Assembly (NCBI GenBank): GCA_044375275.1
Contig: JBILMZ010000084.1
Coordinates: forward strand, 1-13,173
Direction: 5' to 3'
Origin: SZUA-430 sp044375275
Lineage (GTDB): Bacteria; Pseudomonadota; Alphaproteobacteria; Micropepsales; Micropepsaceae
DNA length: 13,173 bases
Of the stretch, positions 6,947 through 13,173 are shown in pieces. The notes beneath the pieces were generated by a model. It searched no databases, had not been told where the DNA came from, and was given only the letters and a program-made list of their open reading frames with translations. The translations under genes and the position numbers were made by a program. Position 1 is the stretch's first letter; the number at the start of each line of letters is the position of its first letter.

Positions 6947-6952
6947 GGGAGG
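6947..6952 (+). promoter_or_regulatory. Strong ribosome binding site that fixes the SDR start
   Basis: GGGAGG lies 7 bases before ATG 6960. It is the best Shine-Dalgarno sequence in the window and rules out the longer reading frame that begins inside dapE. Confidence 0.75.
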
Positions 6953-6959
6953 TTTCCGC

Positions 6960-7823
6960 ATGTCCGGTCGGCTGAAGGGTAAAGTGGCATTGATTACCGG
7001 TGCGGCCTCCGGCATTGGCCGGGCCACTGCAGACCTCTTCGTAAGGGAAGGTGCGCGTGTCGTCGCCGCCGACATCCAGGAGGACAAGGGCGCCCGCATG
7101 GTCGAGGAACACGGCGACAAGCTGAGATTCGTCCGCTGCAACGTGATGGAAGAAGCCGACATCCGCAACGCGGTCGAGACCACGGTCAGCGCCTTTGGCC
7201 GGATCGATGTCCTCTTCAACAATGCCGGCACGCCCGGCGCCTTGGAAACCGCCGACGCCATCACGACGGAGTCCTTCGACAACGTCATGCACATGCATGT
7301 CCTCGCCGCGATGCTGGGCATGAAGCATGCTGTCCCCCACATGCGCACGGCAGGCGGAGGTTCCATCATCTCCACGGCCTCGATTGCCGGTCTTCAGAAC
7401 GGCTTCGGCCCGATCCTCTACTCCGTCGCCAAGGGCGCCATCGTCCACATGACGAAGCTCGCCGCAGCCCAGCTTGGTCCCTCACGCATCCGCGTGAACT
7501 GCATCTGCCCGGGCCTCATCGCGACACCCATCTTTGCAGTGGGCATTGGCCTCGCGACACAGGTTGCCGACCAGACGGTAAAGGCCGCCGAAGGCGCGTT
7601 CAACAATTCCCAGCCCATCCCGCGCACGGGCCTGCCCCAGGACATCGCCGAGGGAGCCCTCTTCCTCGCCTCCGATGGCTCAAGCTTCGTCAATGGCCAC
7701 GCACTCGTCGTTGATGGCGGCATCACCGTGGGCCCGACGGGAGAACGCGAAGCCGGTGTCTTCGCACCCATGATTCAGGCCCTGAGCGTCGAGATGCAGA
7801 ACGCTAACATCATCCTTGGATGA
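6960..7823 (+). CDS. NAD-type short-chain dehydrogenase/reductase (SDR), substrate unknown
   Basis: 287 residues, classical SDR. The cofactor loop TGAASGIG (13-20) and Asp38 at the end of beta-2 point to NAD(H) rather than NADP(H). NNAG is at 87-90. The catalytic residues are Ser141, Tyr154 and Lys158 (LYSVAKGA), followed by the PG turn (184-185). It is about 30-40 residues longer than the shortest SDRs, through an expanded substrate loop (about 190-222) and a C-terminal tail after VDGGITVG. Substrate cannot be read from sequence; hydroxysteroids, secondary alcohols and 3-hydroxyacyl compounds are all used by relatives. The stop overlaps the ATG of the ABM-domain gene as ATGA. It diverges from dapE. 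Confidence 0.93.
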   Translation: MSGRLKGKVALITGAASGIGRATADLFVREGARVVAADIQEDKGARMVEEHGDKLRFVRCNVMEEADIRNAVETTVSAFGRIDVLFNNAGTPGALETADAITTESFDNVMHMHVLAAMLGMKHAVPHMRTAGGGSIISTASIAGLQNGFGPILYSVAKGAIVHMTKLAAAQLGPSRIRVNCICPGLIATPIFAVGIGLATQVADQTVKAAEGAFNNSQPIPRTGLPQDIAEGALFLASDGSSFVNGHALVVDGGITVGPTGEREAGVFAPMIQALSVEMQNANIILG

Positions 7824-8119
7824 TCATCGTCACGGGCACCGTGCGTGTGGACCCCGCCCGTCGCGAAGCTGCACGCGAGATCATGGAGCGCATGATCACC
7901 GCATCACGCGCCGAGGATGGCTGCATCGAATACGCCTACGCCATTGACGTGCTCGATCCCGGACTGATCCGCGTCCACGAAGTCTGGCGTGACCGTGAAG
8001 CCCTTCAGGCCCACTTCCGGACACCCCATCTGCAGGAATGGCGCGAGGCCTGGCCAAGTTTCGGCATCACGGACCGGAAACTGCAACTGGTCGAGGTCGC
8101 ATCCGTATCACCGCTGTGA
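7820..8119 (+). CDS. ABM-domain protein (antibiotic biosynthesis monooxygenase / YgiN-like)
   Basis: 99 residues, one ferredoxin-like ABM domain. Diagnostic features are MIIVTGTVRVDPARRE at the start, DGCIEYAYAIDVLDP in the middle, and the EVWRDREALQAHFRTPHLQEW block (54-74) with the typical E-W-x-D...L..H pattern. Members are small cofactor-free dimers; some oxidise quinols or polyketides, many have no known role. The start overlaps the SDR stop (ATGA) and there is no own Shine-Dalgarno sequence, so translation is likely coupled. This suggests both proteins work on one compound, perhaps a quinone/hydroquinone or aromatic. The 3' end overlaps the convergent CinA-like gene by 12 bases. Confidence 0.88.
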   Translation: MIIVTGTVRVDPARREAAREIMERMITASRAEDGCIEYAYAIDVLDPGLIRVHEVWRDREALQAHFRTPHLQEWREAWPSFGITDRKLQLVEVASVSPL

Positions 8120-8614
8120 AGCGGGAGCGGCCTCAAGCACTTCAATGAAAAGCCCAAGCGCAGCCTCGGCAAAGGCATGCATGTTGGCCTTGCGGTCATC
8201 GGAACCGGTCCTCAGGGTCCGGCTCTCGGTGATCGCGCCAGCAACCGCCATGCAGCTATGTCCTGCCGGGTCTCCATAGGCATTGCCCGTCGGTCCCGCA
8301 GCGCCCGTTTCCGACAGGCCCCACTCGACCCGCACGCGGTTGCGAATGGTCTCCGCCACAAAGCGCGCATAGGGCTCGGAACTCGACCGGATGCCGCGAC
8401 TGGTAATGTCTTCCTTCTCCACGCCCAGCAGCCCGAAGATGGCGCGCGGCGTATAGATCACGCCACCGGCAGTGTAATACGCCGAGGCACCGGGCACCGC
8501 GAGCAAGGCCGCGCTGATGAGGCCACCCGAAGAGGACTCGGACACCGCCACGCGCTCGCGGCGCTGGATGAGCAACGCGCCAGCTTTCGCGCCAAGGCTC
8601 CAGAGGTCAGCCAT
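8108..8614 (-). CDS. CinA C-terminal domain protein (PncC/nicotinamide-nucleotide amidase family)
   Basis: 168 residues, a stand-alone CinA C-terminal domain without the N-terminal MoaB/MogA-like (COG1058) domain of full CinA. The best-known members (PncC) deamidate NMN to NaMN in pyridine nucleotide recycling. SESSSGG (25-31) replaces the usual ESCTGG but keeps the serine after Glu26. GGVIYTPRAIFGLLGV (50-65) and TGAAGPTG (103-110) match the family's GGVVTY and TGIAGPGG blocks. The ATG shares one base with the dapD stop (TGATG), so it is the last gene of the nucleotidase-dapD operon. NMN deamidase activity is plausible but unproven for this ESSSGG form. Confidence 0.88.
   Translation of the reverse strand: MADLWSLGAKAGALLIQRRERVAVSESSSGGLISAALLAVPGASAYYTAGGVIYTPRAIFGLLGVEKEDITSRGIRSSSEPYARFVAETIRNRVRVEWGLSETGAAGPTGNAYGDPAGHSCMAVAGAITESRTLRTGSDDRKANMHAFAEAALGLFIEVLEAAPASQR
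8111..8124. terminator. Hairpin at the ABM/CinA convergent junction
   Basis: CCGCT-GTGA-AGCGG is a perfect 5-base GC-rich stem with a tetraloop. It spans the ABM stop codon and the last codons of the CinA-like gene. No T-run follows on either strand. It may work as a weak two-way terminator. Confidence 0.3.
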
Positions 8615-9441
8615 CAGTCGCGCAGAAGTTCGTTGATCGACGTCTTCGACCGCGTCCGCTCGTCCACCGTCTTCACGATCACGGCGCAATAGAGGTTCGG
8701 ACGGTTGGCACCACCTCCCATGCTGCCTGCAACGACGACCGCATAAGGCGGCACGCGGCCATAGTGGATCTGCCCGCTCTCGCGATCGACGATCTTCGTC
8801 GACTGCCCGAGGAACACGCCCATGCCGATCACCGCACCTTCGCCGACGATCACGCCTTCGGCCACTTCCGAGCGCGCACCGATGAAGCAGTTGTCCTCGA
8901 TGATGACGGGGTTGGCTTGCAGCGGCTCGAGCACGCCGCCAATGCCGGTACCACCGGAGATATGGCAGTTCTTTCCGATCTGCGCGCAGGAACCGACCGT
9001 CGCCCAGGTATCGACCATCGTGCCCTCGCCAACATACGCGCCGACATTCACGAAGCTGGGCATGAGCACGGCCCCCTTTCCGATGAAGGCCGAGTGGCGG
9101 ACAATGGCGCCCGGCACCGCGCGAAAACCGGCACGCATGAAGTCGGCATCCTTCCAGGTCGAGAACTTCGACGGCACCTTGTCGTACCAGTGGCCATTGC
9201 CGGGACTGCCCGCAATCGGCTCCATCGGATTGAGCCGGAACGAGAGCAGCACGGCCTTCTTGATCCACTGGTGGGTATGCCACTCGCCGGACACTTTCTC
9301 GGCCACGCGGAATTCACCGCCATCAAGCGCAAGCAGGGTTTCCCGCACCGCGTCGCGCACTTCTCCAGTGGTCGACACGCAAATCGTATCGCGCGCATCC
9401 CAGGCGGCATTGATGGTGTTCTCGAGACCTGTCCAGCTCAT
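8614..9441 (-). CDS. dapD: Tetrahydrodipicolinate N-succinyltransferase
   Basis: 275 residues, the usual DapD length. Transfers succinyl from succinyl-CoA to tetrahydrodipicolinate, the first succinylase-branch step to meso-DAP and lysine; DapE acts two steps later. The helical N-terminal domain (1-105) contains EWHTHQWIKKAVLLSFRL (53-70). A left-handed beta-helix of hexapeptide repeats follows (about 110-215), including the MPSFVNVGAYVGEGTMVDTW block (127-146), GGTGIGGVLEP (163-173) and IGARSEVAEGVIVGEG. The C-terminal segment GRVPPYAVVVAGSMGG is typical. GGAG (complement of 9448-9451) lies 6 bases upstream of ATG 9441, a proper ribosome site, and the ATG overlaps the nucleotidase stop as ATGA. 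Confidence 0.97.
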   Translation of the reverse strand: MSWTGLENTINAAWDARDTICVSTTGEVRDAVRETLLALDGGEFRVAEKVSGEWHTHQWIKKAVLLSFRLNPMEPIAGSPGNGHWYDKVPSKFSTWKDADFMRAGFRAVPGAIVRHSAFIGKGAVLMPSFVNVGAYVGEGTMVDTWATVGSCAQIGKNCHISGGTGIGGVLEPLQANPVIIEDNCFIGARSEVAEGVIVGEGAVIGMGVFLGQSTKIVDRESGQIHYGRVPPYAVVVAGSMGGGANRPNLYCAVIVKTVDERTRSKTSINELLRD

Positions 9442-10154
9442 GTTTCGCTCCGTACACGGACATTCCGCAGAAAGCCCGCAAGATCATCTGTATGGTAATG
9501 CACGTGGTCGGCCTCGTGGCCAGGATCGCCCCAGCTGCGCACAGCCGGATCACCATGACCATCCTCGCCGCGCACCAGCACCGTCGTCATACCCAATTCA
9601 TGGGCAGGCGCCAAGTTGCGCGCAAGGTCCTCGAACATCACCGCGCCGGCCGCCCGGATGCCATGGCGGTCCATGAAGCGCGAGAACGATTCGGGTCGGG
9701 GCTTGGGATGATAGTCGGCATGCACGATGTCGAAGATGTCGTCGAAGACATGCGCAAAGCCCAGCCGCCCGAGGACGCGCTCGGCATGCGCAACCGTCCC
9801 GTTCGTGAAGACCAGCTTGCGTCCCGGCAGCCGGGCGAGCGCCTCACCCAGCGCCAGGTCCTGCGGAATGACCGAGACATCGAGGTCATGCACGTGGTCG
9901 AGGAACGCGCCCGGCGCGATGTTGTGGAGCTTCATCAGGCCCGACAGCGTCGTGCCATGCTCCCTGAAGTACTGCTTCTGGAGCCGGTACGCTTCATCGC
10001 CATCCACGCCCAGGAGCTCGCTGATAAAGCCCCGCATCCGAACGTCCATCTGCGTGAACAGCGCGCATGACGGTGGATAGAGCGTGTTGTCGAGATCGAA
10101 GACCCAATCGCTGATATGCGAGAAGTCTGTTTGCTTGTGTGGTGAATTTTTCAT
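9438..10154 (-). CDS. HAD-family pyrimidine 5'-nucleotidase-like hydrolase
   Basis: 238 residues, a cytoplasmic HAD phosphatase. Motif I is DLDNTLYP (nucleophile Asp20, Asp22), motif II FTNG (Thr117), motif III Lys151 in HPKPRPESF, and motif IV FEDLARNL (Glu175, Asp176). DLDNTLYP with a helical cap resembles the yeast SDT1/PHM8 type, annotated as pyrimidine 5'-nucleotidases that dephosphorylate UMP/CMP or damaged nucleotides. Genes like this often precede dapD in alphaproteobacteria, as I recall, but no mechanistic link to DAP synthesis is known. It heads the operon with dapD and the CinA-like gene, joined by an ATGA overlap. No Shine-Dalgarno sequence precedes the ATG. The exact substrate is inference. 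Confidence 0.9.
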   Translation of the reverse strand: MKNSPHKQTDFSHISDWVFDLDNTLYPPSCALFTQMDVRMRGFISELLGVDGDEAYRLQKQYFREHGTTLSGLMKLHNIAPGAFLDHVHDLDVSVIPQDLALGEALARLPGRKLVFTNGTVAHAERVLGRLGFAHVFDDIFDIVHADYHPKPRPESFSRFMDRHGIRAAGAVMFEDLARNLAPAHELGMTTVLVRGEDGHGDPAVRSWGDPGHEADHVHYHTDDLAGFLRNVRVRSET

Positions 10155-10179
10155 TTCAGGGGCGGAAATTGCTCGAAGT

Positions 10180-10194
10180 TTGCGATCCGCGCAA
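10180..10194. promoter_or_regulatory. Small palindrome in the divergent gap before the nucleotidase-dapD operon
   Basis: TTGCG-N5-CGCAA is a perfect 5-base inverted repeat, 25 bases before the nucleotidase start. The minus-strand arm overlaps TTGCGC, the best available but weak -35 candidate for that operon, with CAATTT as a poor -10 after 17 bases. Possible operator only. Confidence 0.2.
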
Positions 10195-10252
10195 CCGCCG
10201 ATTAACCGTGACGTGCTGCGGCGTTTTAGGCGGATTTAATGCAATAGCCCGT

Positions 10253-10281
10253 ATCCTTGCCATGGACAGGCAGGATTGTCC
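10253..10281 (+). promoter_or_regulatory. Two overlapping, mutually exclusive hairpins before the PAS gene
   Basis: Stem A pairs ATCCTTGCC (10253-10261, one bulged T) with GGCAGGAT (10269-10276). Stem B pairs GGACA (10264-10268) with TGTCC (10277-10281). Stem B uses the loop of stem A, so both cannot form fully together. They lie 5 bases before a GGGG ribosome-site candidate (10286-10289). Whether transcription starts upstream of this point is not known. Confidence 0.25.
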
Positions 10282-10295
10282 TTACGGGGCTGTAC

Positions 10296-11402
10296 GTGTC
10301 GAAGGCGCAGATATCAAAGGCACAGGATGACTGGAGCGCTGCCGCGTGGGCAAGCGCGCAGGTCCGCGCCTCGGCGCAGCCCGCAGCCCTCGTGAATGTC
10401 GAGGGCCTCGTCATCGTTGCCAATCCCGGCTTTGCCCCCCTCCTCTTCTCGGGCTGCCTTGTTTCGGCGCTGCAGGCCGCCGTCATCGAGTCGTGCCTTT
10501 CGCGACGCACCCATGTCACGCGCATCTCGACGCGCGCCGAGCGCGGTGAAGACCTCGCGCGCCACTTCGATGTCACGCTGATGCCGGTCGACGTCACAAA
10601 GACACTTGTGATCGCGCGCGACACGACACTCGAGACCAACCTCATCAACGCCCTCGCCGCCTCGCGGCAACTGTTCCGCGACCTCGCACTCTGCTCGAAC
10701 GACTTCGCCTTCGAGACGGATGCCTTTGCCCATTTCACCTATACATCGCCGGGTGGCCTGCTCGGCCACACGGCTCAGCAGTTGCACGGCGCAAGGCCGC
10801 GCACGTTCTTTCCCAACGCCGAAGTCAACCAGCTCTTCTCGGTCAAGGACCCCATCCAGGGTCGCGAAGCATGGACCACTGACAGCAAGGGCATCGACGC
10901 CTGCATCGTGGTCACGTCCATTCCCATGCATGACTCGACAGGCGAATGGTGCGGCGCCCGCGGCGTTGTCCGCGACATCACCCGCCAGAAGTTTCAGGAG
11001 CGCGACGTAGCCGACGCGCGTGCCCGCGAGGACCTCGTCAGCGCCATTGTCACCGCCATGCGCGCGCAGATCGAACCGCGCCGCATGATGCTCGCCGCAG
11101 CCGACGCCATCGCTGCCGCCACGAATGCGGACCGCACGACCATCGAGGCACCACGCATCCGCCTGCAGGCCGCGATCGGTTCAGTGGACGGCAACAGCCA
11201 CGTCCTGGTGAGGCAGACAGCCCATCACGGGCGCACGAATGGAACACTCACGCTCGCACGCGCGTCGTCGGGGGACGACTTCGGTCCCCTGGAAGTACGC
11301 CTTGTGGACACGATCATGCCCCATCTGGGGCTCGCCATCGCGCTCGCGGAACTCATCGCGGCGAAGGACAATACAGCTACAATTGGGGAAACATCATGCT
11401 GA
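10296..11402 (+). CDS. PAS-PAS-GAF-like sensor protein without an output domain
   Basis: 368 residues from GTG 10296. Residues about 33-113 look like a degenerate PAS domain (NVEGLVIVANPGF... ending VIARDTTLETNL). Residues 126-230 form a second PAS ending in a PAC-like WCGARGVVRDITRQK. An alpha-helical linker follows, then a GAF-like region (about 248-357, EDLVSAIVTAMRAQIEPRRMMLAAADAI...). No histidine kinase, cyclase, EAL or DNA-binding domain follows, and no membrane segment is present, so it is a soluble sensor or scaffold. GTG 10296 has GGGG 6 bases upstream. A TTG at 10257 would add 13 residues with poor codon bias and lies in a hairpin. The last 7 bases overlap the DUF2336 gene, the likely partner. 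Ligand is unknown; no haem or flavin signature is visible. Confidence 0.78.
   Translation: MSKAQISKAQDDWSAAAWASAQVRASAQPAALVNVEGLVIVANPGFAPLLFSGCLVSALQAAVIESCLSRRTHVTRISTRAERGEDLARHFDVTLMPVDVTKTLVIARDTTLETNLINALAASRQLFRDLALCSNDFAFETDAFAHFTYTSPGGLLGHTAQQLHGARPRTFFPNAEVNQLFSVKDPIQGREAWTTDSKGIDACIVVTSIPMHDSTGEWCGARGVVRDITRQKFQERDVADARAREDLVSAIVTAMRAQIEPRRMMLAAADAIAAATNADRTTIEAPRIRLQAAIGSVDGNSHVLVRQTAHHGRTNGTLTLARASSGDDFGPLEVRLVDTIMPHLGLAIALAELIAAKDNTATIGETSC
11385..11389 (+). promoter_or_regulatory. Ribosome binding site of the DUF2336 gene inside the PAS gene
   Basis: GGGGA lies 6 bases before ATG 11396, within the last codons of the sensor gene. It selects this start over the much longer open frame running back through the sensor gene to 10946, which is a shadow. 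Confidence 0.65.
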
Positions 11403-12670
11403 CGTGGCTGAAGGAAAAACTGGGAACCGGCGCAGACCGTGACCGGCGCATGTCATACGAGGAGGCTCGCGCCGCCCTCGAGAGACATGCCTCGAAGCTG
11501 CGCGAGCAGTTGGCCGGACAGGAAGGCGTCGAACCCGAGATCCTCTACTACCTCGCGACGGACAACTCCGTAGTCGTCCGCCGCAAGGTTGCTGCCAACC
11601 CCTCGACTCCGCAGCAGGCGAACAAGCTGCTGTGCGGCGACAATGACGAGGATGTGCGCTGCGAACTCGCCCGCAAGATCGGCCGCCTCGTCCCCGGCAT
11701 GGAGCACGATGAAACCAATCGCGTGCGCGACCTTGCCATCGACGTCATGGAACGCCTGGCGCGCGACAGCCTGCCCCGGGTGCGGGCCATCCTCGCGGAA
11801 GAGATCTGCTCTTCCACCCGCGTGCCATCCTACATCGTGCGCCAGTTGGCCAAGGACCTGGAACTGATTGTCTGCGCGCCTGTGCTCGAATACTCACCCC
11901 TGCTTTCGGATGCCGATCTCATCGAGATCGTTGCCGGTGCTCAGGTTGAAGGCCGCGCAACGGCCATCGCCCGGCGCAAGCAGGTGAGCGAACACATCTC
12001 CGACGCCATTGTTGCAACAATGGATGTCTCCGCGATCACCGCGCTGCTGTCGAACCCGAACGCCCAGATCCGCGAGGAGGCCCTCGACCGTATCGTCGAA
12101 AACGCCGCCGACATTGAATCCTGGCACCAGCCTGTCGTTGTGCGCGCCGACCTGTCATTGCGTGCCGTGCGTCGCATCGCGGGTTTCGTGAGTTCATCCC
12201 TGTTGCGAATGCTGAGCGAACGCAGTGGCCTCGATGAAGCCACCGCCTCTTTCCTCGCCAAGCGTGTACGCGAACGCCTGGAAGTCGAAGGCGTGTCGGG
12301 CAACAGCCGTTCAAACGATGATGAACTGATCGCCCAGGTCCAGGCCGCGCACCGCGAAGGCAAGCTGACCGACGAATATATGATCTCCGCCGCCGAGGCC
12401 AACAACCGGCGTCTGGTCAGCGTTGCGCTGGCCATGCTGGCCCAATTGCCAAAGCCTGTCGTTGACCGCATCATGGTCAGCCAGTCCGGCAAGGCCATCA
12501 CCGCGCTCGTGTGGAAGGCGGGTCTTGGCATGCGTGTGTCGGTGAAGATCCAGACTGCCGTGGCCCGCCTGCCAGCAGGCAAGCTGGTTTCGGCACGCGA
12601 TGGCGTACACTTCCCCATGCCCCCTGATGAAATGAACTGGCACCTCGGCTACTTCCAGTCCCAGCTTTGA
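11396..12670 (+). CDS. DUF2336 family protein, HEAT-like helical repeats
   Basis: 424 residues, soluble and almost entirely alpha-helical. It has DUF2336 features: repeat-like units DNSVVVRRKVAANPSTP (56-72) and DEDVRCELARKIGRLV (84-99), RVRAILAEEI (128-137), LAKDLELIVCAPVLEYSPLLSDADLIEIV (151-179), then R-K-Q-V-S-E-H-I-S-D-A-I and LLSNPNAQIREEALDRIVENA (217-237). These pieces resemble HEAT repeats, which usually bind other proteins. A further helical C-terminal block (305-424) ends MNWHLGYFQSQL. No catalytic motif is seen. DUF2336 is mostly alphaproteobacterial and has no settled function as far as I know. The 7-base overlap with the PAS-GAF sensor suggests a sensor/effector or sensor/adaptor pair. 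Confidence 0.85.
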   Translation: MLTWLKEKLGTGADRDRRMSYEEARAALERHASKLREQLAGQEGVEPEILYYLATDNSVVVRRKVAANPSTPQQANKLLCGDNDEDVRCELARKIGRLVPGMEHDETNRVRDLAIDVMERLARDSLPRVRAILAEEICSSTRVPSYIVRQLAKDLELIVCAPVLEYSPLLSDADLIEIVAGAQVEGRATAIARRKQVSEHISDAIVATMDVSAITALLSNPNAQIREEALDRIVENAADIESWHQPVVVRADLSLRAVRRIAGFVSSSLLRMLSERSGLDEATASFLAKRVRERLEVEGVSGNSRSNDDELIAQVQAAHREGKLTDEYMISAAEANNRRLVSVALAMLAQLPKPVVDRIMVSQSGKAITALVWKAGLGMRVSVKIQTAVARLPAGKLVSARDGVHFPMPPDEMNWHLGYFQSQL

Positions 12671-12681
12671 AGCGCGGGACT
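12657..12681. terminator. Hairpin between the convergent DUF2336 and DUF1036 genes
   Basis: AGTCCC (12657-12662) pairs with GGGACT (12676-12681); inside, GC(TT) and (AA)GC extend the stem after a small bulge. The structure spans the DUF2336 stop and the DUF1036 stop, which are 9 bases apart, so it could end transcription from both sides. No T-run follows, so it is not a classic intrinsic terminator. Confidence 0.4.
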
Positions 12682-13173
12682 ACTCGGTGGGCGCCGCCGC
12701 GGGCGCATTCGAAAGGAAGTCATGGGTAGCCAGGGCCTTGCCATCCGTATCCACGCGATAGAAACCGCTGGGCGTGAAGCCCTTGCCACCACAGTTTGAG
12801 CTGTCGTCGAAGTCGAACTCGCCATCCTTCGTGCAGAAGATATGCGTACCCGACCAGTTGGGTCCGCTGACCTGCGGCCCCTCAGGCGCATCAATGACTG
12901 CATAGGTATAGATGTAAGGCTCCGAGAGCGGCTCCTTGATCACCTTTTCGCACTGCTCCGGCATCAGGACGTACCAGCCCCGGCTGATCTTCTTGCCGTT
13001 CACTTCGCGCCCATAGGCCGTCCACAACATCTCCTGCGTTCGGTTGCAGAACGTCAGCCCGGCGGACTGCTGCAGGCGGGTCGCGGCCTCGAACAGTTTC
13101 GCATAGAGCATCGCCTGGTCACCGGCGCTGACACCATAGGCCGTCCGTGCCTGCGTCATGGCCTCGTTGAACT
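12680..13173 (-). CDS. DUF1036 family protein, N-terminus beyond the window
   Basis: The visible frame stays open through the right edge (FNEAMTQARTAYG...), so the true start probably lies outside. An ATG at 13159 could start a 159-residue form, but it would lack a signal peptide. The DUF1036 domain begins at LTFCNRTQEMLWTAYG and continues with SRGWYVLMPEQCEKVI, YIYTYAVID, SGTHIFCTKDGEFDF and SNCGGKGF. Four conserved-looking cysteines suggest disulfides and therefore a periplasmic location, as is usual for this family. Function is unknown. Before the domain is a helical, Ala-rich segment of at least 40 residues (AMLYAKLFEAATRLQQSAG) that I would not expect in the simplest secreted members. 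It ends AAAPTE. Confidence 0.8.
   Translation of the reverse strand, partial: FNEAMTQARTAYGVSAGDQAMLYAKLFEAATRLQQSAGLTFCNRTQEMLWTAYGREVNGKKISRGWYVLMPEQCEKVIKEPLSEPYIYTYAVIDAPEGPQVSGPNWSGTHIFCTKDGEFDFDDSSNCGGKGFTPSGFYRVDTDGKALATHDFLSNAPAAAPTE

Noticed and set aside
8615..9283. N-terminal extension of the CinA-like frame up to 9283
   Set aside because: This part is an out-of-frame reading of dapD with low-complexity Arg/Gly content. The family match begins at MADLWSLGAKAG (8614).
10201..10240. Possible CtrA-type site (TTAACC near 10202, TTTAAT near 10235)
   Set aside because: Only a partial half-site. The second TTAA is not at the required 7-base spacing.
10257..10295. TTG at 10257 as the start of the PAS protein
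   Set aside because: No ribosome site, poor third-position GC in these 13 codons, and it lies inside a hairpin. Kept as an alternative only.
10139..10330. Small plus-strand frame of 63 codons across the divergent gap
   Set aside because: It overlaps the start of the nucleotidase gene, has no ribosome site and no recognisable content. It has no coding-type third-position GC bias in the gap.
10946..11395. 150-codon extension ahead of the DUF2336 protein
   Set aside because: It is an Arg/His/Pro-rich out-of-frame reading of the sensor gene. The ATG at 11396 has a good ribosome site.

Overview
This 13.2 kb window looks like the chromosome of a GC-rich alphaproteobacterium. The evidence is the strong GC bias at third codon positions, the def-fmt-truA and nucleotidase-dapD/dapE neighbourhoods, and the DUF2336 and DUF1036 family proteins, all familiar from that class. 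A family-level assignment is not possible by eye. Genes are packed tightly: most neighbours on the same strand overlap by 1-7 bases or lie a few bases apart, and no stretch over 150 bases lacks a gene. I see no insertion sequence, phage gene, CRISPR array or rRNA.

Layout, left to right. A tRNA-Arg(TCG) on the minus strand is cut by the left edge. A plus-strand block (178-4319) holds a DOMON-like protein, a DUF1343/NamZ-like (GH171) protein, then def, fmt and truA. It converges on a minus-strand operon (6890-4289) of dapE, a five-helix membrane protein of unknown function and murI, with ATGA stop/start overlaps at both joints. A plus-strand pair (6960-8119) encodes an SDR oxidoreductase and a small ABM-fold protein. 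A second minus-strand operon (10154-8108) encodes a HAD pyrimidine-5'-nucleotidase-like protein, dapD and a stand-alone CinA C-terminal domain protein. Divergent from it, a plus-strand pair (10296-12670) encodes a PAS-PAS-GAF-like sensor with no output domain and a helical DUF2336 protein. A DUF1036 protein on the minus strand runs off the right edge.

Functionally, dapD and dapE are two lysine/meso-diaminopimelate steps, murI makes D-glutamate, and the NamZ-like protein may act on muropeptides. Together they give the window a cell-wall precursor theme next to the formyl-Met pair (fmt/def) and a tRNA modification gene. The SDR-ABM pair sits between the two dap operons and may be a later insertion.

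The least explained part is the sensor/DUF2336 pair. Smaller signals worth a look are hairpins at all three convergent gene junctions, -10-like boxes exactly seven bases before two start codons (possible leaderless mRNAs), and a palindrome over the proposed dapE -35 box.
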